Translations under genes and position numbers: made by a program
Part shown: positions 22,976 through 34,600 of the stretch, piece by piece
How the letters are laid out: each line of letters opens with the position of its first letter
How positions within the stretch are numbered: the first letter of the stretch is position 1
Notes under the pieces: generated by a model
The model's input: only the letters and a program-made list of their open reading frames with translations
The model's database searches: none
What the model was told of the DNA's origin: nothing
Assembly: GCA_016946835.1 (NCBI GenBank)
Contig: JACVTC010000267.1
Span: forward strand, 1 to 64,000
From: Neocallimastix lanati (nom. inval.)
Lineage: Eukaryota > Neocallimastigomycota > Neocallimastigomycetes > Neocallimastigales > Neocallimastigaceae
DNA: 64,000 nt
Direction: 5' to 3'

Positions 22976-23731
22976 ATTTTATTTTACAATATATTTTTAT
23001 ATTAAAAATAATTAAATAATATATATATAATTCAAATTTAATTAATTTATTAATTTATAAAGTTTATATAATATATTTTTTTTTGTGATACATCCATAAT
23101 AAAACTAATAAGCTTAATTTTTCGTACAATTAATTTATTTAATGTATATGAAAATTTAATTTATTATATGTATATGATATTTTTTAATATAAAATTTATT
23201 GAAATAAAATTTAATTATTTTTTTAATTGAAAATATTTTTTAATTAGTTTAGTTAGCTTAGTTTAGTTTTAAATAGTTAAATATTAATTTAGGAATAATC
23301 TTAAATAGTTAATATTTATAAAAATAGTTTTTCAATATTAAATATATAATTAAAATTATTATAAGTATTAAAATAATAAATAAAATAAACCGTTTAAAAA
23401 TTAATTTTAGTTTTAGTAAATAAATAAATAATAAAATTAAATTAATTAAAAAATCTTTTGTTTATAAATAAATTGCTTTATATATATTATTAAATGACAT
23501 CATATATTAATAATGTAATAAGAAAAAATATAAATACATGTAATTTTTCTCGATTAAATCGATGTATTAGTTATTAACTATTTTACAGTTAATGACATAA
23601 GAGAAATTTATAATTAATAAAAGAATTTATTAATAAAAGAAATTACTAATTTTTATTTGATTAAATTGTAGTGTTTTTATTGTCATAATCTGCATTAATT
23701 GACGGATTTATTACAATTGGTCTTACACAAT
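22976..23731. repeat. LTR-like remnant (related to TGTAAAG family)
   Basis: It starts with the 49-bp repeat shared with 16911. It has a TATAAATA-type motif (23528-23535) and an end (TAGTGTTTTTATTGTCATAATCTG, split here by one mismatch region) similar in layout to the LTRs at 20973 and 27022. The 5' boundary and target duplication are not clear. Confidence 0.5.
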
Positions 23732-24881
23732 ATAACAATAATTTCGAAAATAATAATAAAAATATTTCAAATTACAACTTAAATTACCGATTTAATAATT
23801 TACATTTAAATCATGAATTTAATGATTCATCGTTAAATTTAAATTATAATAATAAAAATAATCTTACTGAAAGAAATGAAAATAATAATAATAATATTTA
23901 TTTCCAAAAAGAAAATAATATAAATTTTTATAATGGGAATAAAGAAAAATATAATAATAACAATTTAATTAAAATTAATAATATAAATGATTTAAATTTA
24001 AATAATAATTTAAATCAGAATTTAGGAAATGAAGTCCAAGGGTATAATGAAAATAATGTAAACAGTATGAAAGTTAATGAAGACATAACAGAAGTAAGTA
24101 AACAGGATTTTAATAATAAAAATATACAGGATCTGGATGTTCACAATAATTATATAAATAAAAATAATTTAATTTTCGAAGTAAATAAAAATAATTTAAA
24201 TAATTTAAATTTATTAAAAAGTGTAATTAAAATTATTTAAACCAAAATACTCATTGTTGAGTATTTTAATTTAAATAATTATAATTCAAATGACGATTAT
24301 ACAAATAATAAAAATAATAACACAAATAATAATATAGAAACTAATGACGTTAATAATTTTAATGTAAGTGATAGAAATATTAATTTTAAAATTTAAATCA
24401 GAATTTAATTGAAGAAATTAAAATAATGTAAATAAAGAAAATAAATCAAAATCGAATGTAAACAAAGAAGATATAATTGATAAAAATAATTTAAGTGAAC
24501 AAAATGAATATAATAAAGAAAATAATAGTGAATTCTTTAATGAATTAATTGAAGAATTAAATAAAGGTAAATTTAATAATAATAATTTATGTGAAAAACA
24601 TTCTCTAAGAAGTGAGTATAGCTATAATAATAAAGAATTTGCTAATAATAATTATCAAAATAACGTAACTTATGGACAAAATAAATTATGTAAATAAACG
24701 AATAAATAATAATTTAAATAAAAACGTTATTTTAAATAAAAATAATGATAAAAGTGATAATGATAAAAGTGATAATGATAAAATTGATAATATCAATAAA
24801 ATTAATGATATAAACAAACAAATTCAATTAAAAAGAGAAAATCAGATAAAATGTAATAATTTAATTATAGAATGTAATTAA
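23729..24881 (+). pseudogene. Asn-rich gag-tail remnant
   Basis: A frame without stops from about 23729 to 24240 encodes some 170 residues rich in Asn, Leu, Lys and Tyr, resembling the tail of the gag at 9449-10894. It has no ATG near its start and no zinc knuckle. It then continues in pieces with stops and shifts to 24881, the last piece (24672-24881) with Lys/Asp repeats. Best read as the decayed 3' part of a gag-only element; low complexity makes the link tentative. Confidence 0.5.
24231..24280. repeat. Small foldback repeat
   Basis: AAAATACTCA/TGAGTATTTT around a TTGT loop, extended by AATTATTTAAA/TTTAAATAATT. It carries the stop that interrupts the Asn-rich frame. Confidence 0.6.
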
Positions 24882-25843
24882 ATTATTAATCATTAATATT
24901 AGCTCTAACTGCTGATATTAAAGATTAGAAAAGAATCATACTTACCTATGATTCAAATCTAATTGCTTGGAGTTTATTATAGCAAATATAATAAACGAAA
25001 TATTAAATTTCAAAAGAGGGTCGGTTTATATTTTGAGAAATTCTTTTATTAAACAATTTATTTTTTATTAATATAAAAGTAATTAAAAATATTTATTTTA
25101 TTATTATTGTTATTATTATTATTTATTATATTTGTTATAATAATAACTCTTGATTTCTCAAAGAGAACTCAAGAGCCTTATTTATACTTTTTTAAAAAAT
25201 AAAGATAATTATAAAAGTGTTTTCTAATCTTAACAAATCTCTTATCTAGGAAAAGATTAGATAGAAAAACCTTGATAAGCTTTTGATCGATATTCTATCC
25301 ATATCGATCATCGCATTAATTAAGTAAAACCAATTACTTCCATAAAGTAATTGGAAAAACCTTAATTAACCGATTGGTTAATCTAATCTAATGATCGAAA
25401 ATAAAAGAATAAGAATAAAAGATATTTCGATCATATAAATATGAATTTACATATGGAAAACAATATATAAATAATATTAAATTATGTATTAAACAAAATA
25501 TAAGATACAATATAAAATACAGAATACATTATACAATATAGAGTAACGTTTTAGTTACATAGTTTAATTTAACTAAATTATTAAACTAATTAATTTAATA
25601 TCTAAATGAATGATTAAATAAATTATTATTATTATTTAAATGTATAAAAATTATTTATCTAAATAATTTTCTAATACTAAATTAAATAAATATTTAATAT
25701 AATATTAAATAAATTATTAATTATAATTAAGTGTACAAAAGTAATATGATATAAATAAAGTTATATTATTATAACTTAACTAAGAAAATATAATTATTTT
25801 GTTAAAAATAATTATAGATTCTTACATAAAATAAAAGACACTC
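24882..25843. other. Non-coding region with many hairpins
   Basis: No gene. It holds an inverted pair TTTGAGAAAT/ATTTCTCAAA (about 25034 and 25153) and a purine tract near 25010. A run of perfect hairpins follows: GATCGATAT/ATATCGATC (25285-25309), CCAATTACTT/AAGTAATTGG (25330-25354) and ATTAACC/GGTTAAT (25365-25382). It may be the leader or LTR of a decayed element. Confidence 0.5.
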
Positions 25844-26404
25844 TGTAACGATATCAAGAATCGTTATGATTGCTAAAGTGGTTCAGTGGTACCTGCTTGT
25901 ACTATCATATTGGTTGTTACTGTTACGAATCTTTTTATCTTTTGAAATAGTATTTATAATAATAAAATAATTAAATGAATAAATAATTAATATTTAGATA
26001 TATTTATATTTTAATTATATGAATGCTAAATAATAACTTAAATAAATCTTAATTATGTGAATGGATATTAATTAATTAATTAATTAAATTATTAATAATA
26101 AGTTAATGGATATATCAATTAATAGTTAGATAAATTATATTTTAATAATTAAATATATTTTTTATTTTAAATTATACAACTAAACATATAATATTTAGAA
26201 TAGATTTTTGAATATAAAACTCATATATTTTATTTTATTTTGACTCTTTGAGTTGATATTAACATTCAATTAATAATAAATAAAATATAAACCATAAATA
26301 AATAAGTTTTATAATCAAATACTGTGTCAATTAATATTTAATTTTCAGTTATTTATTATTGATTCCTATAACAACCTAGTGGTTATAGCACCCAGTTCGT
26401 TACA
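25844..26404 (+). repeat. Solo LTR with tRNA-like promoter module
   Basis: 561 bp, TGTAACGA...TCGTTACA (8-bp perfect inverted repeat), flanked by the 5-bp duplication CACTC (25839-25843 and 26405-26409). An A-box-like TGGTTCAGTGG begins at LTR nucleotide 36 (25879-25889). A degraded B box TGTTACGAATC follows 31 nt later (25921-25931). Same family as 58901-59448 and 60706-61278. Confidence 0.82.
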
Positions 26405-26689
26405 CACTCATTTTTTATTAAATAAATTGAAAGAGCTCACACAAAAATCAAAGGAACAAATGAAAAATTATAAAATTAATGAAAATAATAATGACGTTAA
26501 TAATATTGATAATACTAATGAAATAAACCAAATTGGAAGTGAAAATAATATTAATAATAGAAGTAAGTATAAAGACGATAATAAACAACATCCAAATAAA
26601 AATAAAAACAATAAAACTAGACATAAACGCAAATATCATTATCGAGATGAATATAATATTACTAGTCATCCTTCAAAACGTTCATTTAT

Positions 26690-28020
26690 AATAATCGATA
26701 TTCTAGATATAGTTGCACTCTTATCAATAAATGAAAGTGATTTCATTGAACCACGAAGTTATATTGATATTTAGATATCTAAAAGGTAAGCCTGATTATG
26801 GAAATAAATTTACATATAATAATAAACTTGAGTTTAAAGTCTATGTAGATGCATATTTTGGTGGTGATAAAGATACTAGAAGATCTACTACAGGATTCTT
26901 GATGTTTATAAATTCAACTCCAACAAGTTGGTATTCTAAACTCCAACACTGTGTTTCCGTTTCTACTGCAGAAAGCGAATATTATGGTATACATGAATGT
27001 GCAAGACATTGTCTTTGGTACTGTAAAGATGTGATTATCCCAATCACATTTTAAATTAAAAATTTTTCTTGTGTAATTCAAAAATGTAAATTATTCTTTG
27101 ATTTATAAAATAATAAGCAAAGTAAATAAATCATATGAACTAAATTTTTGAATTATATTCTTTAAGCCACAAGATAAATTTTTAATGTAATAATTTTTAT
27201 AAAATTTAATTCTGAGAAAATTATTGTTGTAAAATAATTTAAATGAATTAATTAAAGTTTAAAACAAAATAAATTAATAATTTATTTTGTGAAAATTAAG
27301 TTTCAAAATTTAATCATGACTCCTTTAACATTGTTTTTAAATCGAAAATAAATAAAGACTTTACTTATAATATTAAAATAATAAATAGATAATAAATGTA
27401 CTTAATTTTAATTATTTAGTATTTAGTTTAATTAATAATTATATTTTTCTAAATTTAGCTATAGTTTATAAATTTATTATTTAATAAAATTCATTAGAAT
27501 AGTTTTATATTAAAATATATGTAATTTAAATAAAATAATATATTATCAATGTATTTAGGAAAAGTATAAATAGAAGATACTTTTCACATTTTTTCTTGAT
27601 GTAATTGTTATTTAACAAACAACTATTAAATATTAATAAAGTATATTTTTAATAAAAAAATTTTTTTAATAAAATAAAATTTATTGTATCTTTGTTATTG
27701 TAATCTATTTTAGTATTTTCTTTTACAGGTACAGAAACATTTTTAAAGAACTTGGATTAAATAATGATAGTATAACAATAAATACTGACAATAAAGCCGC
27801 TATTTATAAATGCGAAAACAAAACAATTAATCCAAAGTATAAGCATATCGATTTCGGATATCATAGCATAAGAGAGTTAATAAAAGAAAAATATATAAAC
27901 TTAAAATATGTTAAATCCGAATATAATATATCAGACGAATTTACAAAGTATTTAAATACTACTTTGATGAATAAATTCAGAGAAAACATCCTCACTAGCT
28001 TTAAGGATCTTAAACTTTAG
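26690..28020 (+). pseudogene. pol: Copia RNase H fragment split by a solo LTR
   Basis: The 3' end of a second copia pol, plus strand. 26750-27021 encodes IFRYLKGKPDYG, the AYFGGDK and STTGFLM stretch and the STAESEYYG motif. After the LTR at 27022-27727 the same frame continues (27733-28020) with NTDNKAAIYK, HIDFGYHSIRE and DEFTKYLN up to a TAG stop. A purine tract GGGGGAA and an LTR start (28027) follow directly, as in copia. The sequence before 26750 (from 26405) is Lys/Asn-rich and frameshifted; I cannot assign it. Confidence 0.85.
27022..27727. repeat. Solo LTR (family TGTAAAG) inside copia RNase H
   Basis: 706 bp, TGTAAAG...CTTTTACA, with the 5-bp duplication GGTAC on both sides (27017-27021 and 27728-27732). 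TATAAATAG at about 27567 is a possible promoter. Confidence 0.87.
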
Positions 28021-28026
28021 GGGGAA

Positions 28027-28430
28027 TGTTAGAAATAAAGTTTAATATCTTAAATAATGAATAATAATTTAGTATGTTTAACTTAGATTAGTATATTTAT
28101 TTATATTTAATTATAAATTAATAATATTTTATATTAAAAATTTAAAGATAAATTAAATTATTTTTTTAATATTATTGTCATATCAAAATACAAAATTTGC
28201 AATATTATTATGGAATATTCTCTTTTTGTTATATTATTATATTCAATAGATTATTTACGTTCAACTATATATTTGATTTATTTTTATTAATAATTCTTAT
28301 TTTATTTTATTATTACTTTGATATTTTATAGTACTACTCTATTTATTTTATTTTTATTAATATGTCTTGTTTTATTTTATTTTTATTAGTAATTTAATAT
28401 TTTATAATACTTTTCTATTTTATAATGCTA
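28027..28430 (+). repeat. LTR start of copia element, 3' part unclear
   Basis: TGTTAGAAATAAAG directly follows the copia stop and purine tract, so a 3' LTR begins here. A matching CTAACA end is not found before the next sequence block; the right limit is a guess. Confidence 0.5.
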
Positions 28431-28439
28431 AAGTTAAAC

Positions 28440-30434
28440 CATTATTTATTGACTCTAAGGTGTAAAAATCTTCTTTTATGTGATATTCTTTATACAAGTA
28501 AGCTTCATTATTAATAATAATATCACCATTTTCAGATAAAATAATGGAATAAACAACATCTCCAAAACTTAAATATTTATTAATATTCATCAATTCCATA
28601 TGAAATTACCGTCAAGAACTAAGTTAAAAAAAATGCTTAAGAAGGTAAATGAATGGGTTAAATTTAATATGATGAATTTAGAATTAACAAGTGTGCAACA
28701 ATGGTGATTCGACCAGACACATTTTCAAAATAAAAGAGATCCTACTTTTTATCTTGCTGGTTATCCAATCCCAATAACTAAATGTTATACCTATTTAGGT
28801 ATACCATTTGATAAAAGCTTATCGTTGAACCTATTATTAGATTACTTAACTCTATAGTTACTAAAGCTCTCTTTTCTGTTAGTAAATTTCTTTTAAATTC
28901 CAAAATTCCTATTCTATTTAAGAAGATTATAATTAACTCCTATGTTCTTAGTAAAGTCTCTTTCTTTGCACCTTTACTTGGTTCAATTAAAGCGAGAACA
29001 AATAATACTCAGAAATTAATTAATAAAGGATTAAGATGGATTGCAGGTTTACAAAAAGCCAAATCTTTTATTAATGTATATTCTATTTCAAAAGATTTAA
29101 ATATTCCTCTATTGTCATCTAAGTGTGCTTTGTCTCAAGTCAAATGTTTTAATAAATGGAAAGATTCAAATTGTATTATTTTTTATTTAGTTAATAATAT
29201 TCCAAAATCTAGAAAATATACATGGACGAAAGAAAGTAGAACTCTTAAACGTAAACTAGAGAAAAGAGGTAATAACTATAATAAAATCAAGGATTTTTAT
29301 TGGAAAAGAGATATGAAAATCAATTCTATTAAAGTTGAATTTTATGACAAAAACAAATTTGAACAAACATCAAAATTCATAAAACTTTGTTATGAATATC
29401 CTGATCTTTCATATGGTTTCTATTGGCTCTTGAGAGCACGAAGCGGATATAGATTAGATGCTAGAATTGCTAAAGCTGCAAAAATAATAGACCAAATGTG
29501 TCCTAATTTTTGTCCCTGTTGTAAAAGTAATAAACAATGGATAAGGCATTGGTTAATTGATTGTCCATTTTTCAATCATATACGTAGTAAAGTTAATGAT
29601 AAAATTTTTTTTTATATAATGCTTTTAATCGTGGCAACCTAACAAATGATATTGTTAATAGTAATAATGATTATAGCAACAGTAATAATAGTAATAGTAA
29701 TAATAGTAATAGTAAAAATAGTTATAGTAATTTTAGTAATAGTATTAGTAATATTAGTAATAGTTAAGTTCACTGTCATAAATTAATTTTTAAACCTTTA
29801 TGAATAGCAACTTTAATATTATTAGTAACGAATTTCTTTTCTTTTATTTTTATTTCATATATTTCATTAAAGAATTCTTTTACCAATTAAATTTAAACCA
29901 TAATTATTTGAAATATAGGCGTATTTTCCATCACTTTGTATAGACATTGATCTATCATAAGTAGTAAAAGTATTAGCTACATCAATAATATCATCTCTAT
30001 CCTTATACTCTCGTTCCTCTACAGAATCTAAAAGTTCAATTGGAGTATTACCCCATTCGATTTTGTGTGTATTCATATCCATTATAATTAATTTATATTC
30101 ATTATTTCTAAGATTTTTAGTTGAACTATAATTATTATTATGTTTTAATGATGTAACAGGTTTAATTTCATCATAATATAATATAAAAATAATTCATCAT
30201 TCAATATTTTCAATTCCTTAGTGTTTGAACGTGTTGCAATAGTTTCATTTTAATAAAATTATTCCAAATTAATTCCGTTTTAGTTAACAGTAAGTAGGAT
30301 TCATTATTAAGTTCAAATATTAACATTTCACCAGGTAGTAAATTATTGAAATAAGGATCAACTTGGATATCATCATGATTTGGCTGCTCATAACTATGTA
30401 AATTAAATACGTATAGTAATTTTAAGTTCTTCAT
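28440..30434 (-). pseudogene. Unknown protein, broken and split by a LINE
   Basis: Minus-strand coding pieces: 30434-30210 (starts MKNLKLLYVFNLHS), 30170-29770 (contains the stretch MDMNTHKIEWGNTPIELLD and a later SDGKYAYISNN), and 28615-28440 (SFGDVVYSIILSENGDI). At least two frameshifts separate the first pieces, and the LINE at 28616-29763 separates the last. Phrases such as SENGDIIIN and SDGKYAYISNN suggest short beta-strand repeats, perhaps a propeller, but no family can be named. Confidence 0.5.
28616..29763 (+). mobile_element. 5'-truncated non-LTR retrotransposon (LINE)
   Basis: Encodes the end of a non-LTR reverse transcriptase. The thumb region (CYTYLGIPFD, INSYVLSKVSFFAPLLGS, KGLRWIAGLQKAKS) is followed by a Cys/His module CPCCKSNKQWIRHWLIDC. 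The catalytic palm is missing. There are stops (for example near 28708) and one shift near 28850; the longest open part is 29112-29642. The 3' end is an AATAGT-type simple repeat (29654-29766) in place of poly-A. It interrupts the unknown minus-strand gene. I found no convincing target duplication. Confidence 0.8.
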
Positions 30435-30867
30435 TATATGACAATATAATATATACTAATAGTTCTTCATATCTTCGATGATAATTATTTTTTCTAACAA
30501 ACCAATTACTCCAAATAATTCTGTTATTACTTATTTTATTTTATTTTTATTAATATTTTAATATTTAATAATACTTTTCTATTTATTTTACTTTTATTAA
30601 TACTCTAATATTTTATAGAACTTTATTATTTAATATTTTTTTGTATTTTATTATTTATTTTATTTTATTTTTATTAATACTTTAATATTTTATAGTTCCT
30701 CGATATTTAATATTTTTTAGTACTTTATTATCTATTTTATTTTATTTTTATTAATACTTTAATATTTTATAATATTTAACTATTTATTCTATTTCATTTG
30801 TATTAATACTTTAATATTTTATAATACTTTACTAATTATTTTTATTATTATTTTTATTATTTTTTTT

Positions 30868-30898
<31 letters not shown>

Positions 30899-31418
30899 TT
30901 TTTATTATTATTTTTATTATTATTTTTATTATTATTTTTATTATTTTTTTTATTATTTTTTTTATTATTTTTATTATTATTATTGTTATAATTCTTATTA
31001 ATATTCTTATTATTATTTTTATTATTATTCTTCTTATTATTTTTTTATTATTCTTATTATTATTCTTCTTATTATTTTTATTATTCTTATTATTATTCTT
31101 TATTATTATTTTTATTATTGAAATTATTTTAATTTATTTATTTATTGTTTTTTTTTAATAAATTTAATTATACATATTCATAAAAAGAATTAAGTAATAT
31201 AAATTTATTTTTTTTATTAAAAATATTATTAATTTGTAAATATATTAAAATATTGATTAATAATAAAAATACTGATTAAAATTACAAATACTGGTTTAAT
31301 TACAAGTACTGATTAAAATTAAAAGTATATATTAAAATTATAAGCATTGATTAGAATTACAAGTATTGGTTATAATTACTAGTATTGATTAAAATGAATA
31401 AATAATAACAACAACAAT

Positions 31419-31470
<52 letters not shown>

Positions 31471-31623
31471 CAAAATAGTTATTTTATAGTATTGGTCTAA
31501 ATATAAAAATTTAAAAATAATTCAATTGAAAAAAAAAAAAGATAACAAAATGAAATATATTCTTTAATTTTTAGTAATTTTGAATGAAAATTATTATTTC
31601 TAATATAATTTATTAAATATTAT
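30435..31623. other. Simple-sequence intergenic region
   Basis: TTTTATTTTTATTAATA units (30530-30830), an imperfect (TTATTATTT)n tract (30836-31125), short GATTAAAATTAC-like repeats (31255-31400) and an (AAT)n run (31420-31470). No gene is visible. The 3' end of CFAP47 lies at its right edge. Confidence 0.7.
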
Positions 31624-34600
31624 CTATTTTTTAAATGAATTTAAGTTTCTTTTTATGAAGTTCATTTTCCTAGTCTTGTATGTAGACGCGCTTGGTGTAT
31701 TATTTTTAATTATATTACTGAATGTACTTTTTCTAGCTTTTGATAAATTAAATTTAGGTATAACTCCCCTTACTAAATAAGACCATGATATATCTTTACA
31801 CTATTTTATTGTAAAAAATTTATATAATTTTAATTGAAACAGATTTTATATCATATAATCAATTTTATTAATAATATAACTAAAATTATAATAATTATTG
31901 AAATAATAAAACCTACCACAATATTAAGTCTACCGCTTAATATTTTTCCATAATAAGTTGGTTTATATGTTATTATAAATTGATTGTCGTTTTCACTACA
32001 TTGACTTTCAGGAACTAATTGACCATATTCTGGTTGAATCGAAAATTCTGGTGGTGATGATTCATCAAAGAAAGCTCTGAATTTTTTAATTTCATTTGAA
32101 TTATTTTTAATTTTAAATGATAAATAATTACTTTTATTAATAGATCCTTCAATTGTAATAATATCATCTATTGGAGGAGGATGAGAAATTAAATGTAAAT
32201 TGTATTTCCATCTTCCACCAGACGTATTATCTATAACAATCAAGTATACTTTTTTATCTATTACTTGACAAGGAGAAAATAATGCCTAAAATATATAAAC
32301 GATAAAATTATTACTTATTACTTTAATATATTAATAAGTCAATATTTATATATATAAATATTTACTTTTATAGACATAATTATATTTTTATCATCCTCAA
32401 TTTTTATTTTTTCCAATGATAATTTAAGATTTTCTATTGATTGATCATATGTATTATTTTCATTTTCAACATTTATATTAAATATTTTCTCTTTATTTTT
32501 TAGCTTCCTTTTATTGAATATGTAATTAATTAATGGAAATTCTAATGTTTTTTCTGTTAATTGTTTACAATTTCCTTCTATTAAAAGAGTAGGTGATTTT
32601 ACAGATGTTTCCACTACCCCCTAATTAATAATTTAATGTTAAAAATATTATTTCAATATTCAATTAATAAATTGTGCTATTAGTAATTCTTATATATATA
32701 TTTATTACAGTTAGTGGATATGAAAAGCATAATCCAGTTTCAGTAGTAATATTTAATATAGCATTATATTTCATAACACCTTTAGGGATAAATGTAAATG
32801 GTATTTCTATGTTTCCATTAGATAAAACATGGAAAATGTTTTTCTTCATTAAGAGCTAATTTTGTACATTATAAAATATTAATAACTTATATAATTTAAT
32901 TAAGTAATAATTATTATTAAATTTTCATTTACATACTTGGAATGCATTTGTTTCAGATATTAATTCAATTTTTACATTAACCGGATATAATAATGGATTA
33001 TTAAAGGATAAGATTGATGTTGTTATATTGCCTAAAATTGCAGTTATTAAGGTTTCATCCATTAATTCAGGCATTGTGCCATGACCCTATTTAATGCAAA
33101 AGAAAATTAAAATTTCATTAGTAATTTAATAAATTTTATTATATTTATTATTTTTAATTGAATATAATTCATACTTCTAATAAATATACAGTATTTCCAA
33201 TTATATTACTAGAGAAGGTGATTTTTGCATGACTTTTTTGATTTAAGGAACTTGGCCAATAATGAATTCCTAGTTTTTTTCTTTCATTTGGATTTAAAAT
33301 TAATGATGATAGTCCTGTTCGTCGAGTTTTGGATTCTATCATATCATAATTAATTACTTGGAATTCCCTTATATTTGTTGACTGAATATCAATATTTACC
33401 GTTTGATTTGTAGGATTTGATAATATTATAGATTGTGACTTTATATATTAAAAGGAATTTTGTTAATATAATTAATATTAAGAAATATATTTACTTTAAT
33501 TATAATTTTTTGAATATATTATATATTTACTGCATTTTTTCCTAATGGACATTCCATAAATGGAAGTTCTATTGGTGGTGAATCTTTAGCTTCAAAATTT
33601 AATATATACCAAAAATCACCAATGAATTCATTATGAAACATCAAATAACCTGTGGATTTACCAGAAAGAACTTTGAATTAAATAATACCATAATAAAATT
33701 ATATTAAAACTATGTATATAAGTAGTTATGTAATGATATAAATATAGATATATATATAATTTTTACTTGGAGCATAAGTTAATTCATATTCATATATACT
33801 ATTTGGAAGAATGGAAATACTTTTTTTTCCTGATAAACAATCACCCTTATACATGATTTTATATTGAACAGTTTTTTCTGTTTTATTTGAAATATTTAAA
33901 ACTAAAGTTATTGATTTTCTAACGTCAGAGGACAATATAATTTGTCCTTCCGGATCTGGTTTATCAACATATAACTTTTTTAAATTATTATTAATTTTCA
34001 AAAATATTAATATATATTAAATATTTAATGAAATATTTTGATATACTTACTTCAACATTATACCATACATAATTTGTCATATTTTCGTTTGTAAAGGTTA
34101 TTGAATTTTTATACATTCCACTAGATTTTGGAAAGAGTTTTACATTGCAATATTCCATTTCTCCTCCTTTAATAAATAGTGATGTTTTAGATGAAATTAT
34201 TGGTAAATCAGTACTAATTGTAAAATAATCATCTTGATCAGTATAATTATGCACAGGAAATGAATAACTAATCTAAATATTTTAAGTTATCATTAAAATT
34301 GTTAATTAATAAAATTATATTATTGTTAATAAATTTTATTTTTTAAATTTAAATAAAATAATATTAATATTCAATCTATAAATACCATTTCTCTTGCTTT
34401 TCCATTAATTTTTACATTGTCTTCTGCTAGAGGTTCTGTACTTATACCTAATAAATCAAATTCATATTTTTGATTTGTTTGAAGATTTGAAAGAATTAAA
34501 TGACCTTCATTTCTACATGGTATTTGGGACTTAAACATTACGGGAAAATCTTCTGATGAATGGGCTTTAACATTAATCATAACAGGTGAAGTAAAATTAT

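Noticed and set aside
24940-24966. U1 snRNA 5' end (ATACTTACCT)
   Set aside because: The match is part of a GAATCATA/TATGATTC hairpin and no further U1 sequence follows.
28027-30497. A single 2.4-kb element from TGTTAG to CTAACA
   Set aside because: The ends match by chance-level six bases; the interior is a broken gene and a LINE, not LTR element DNA.
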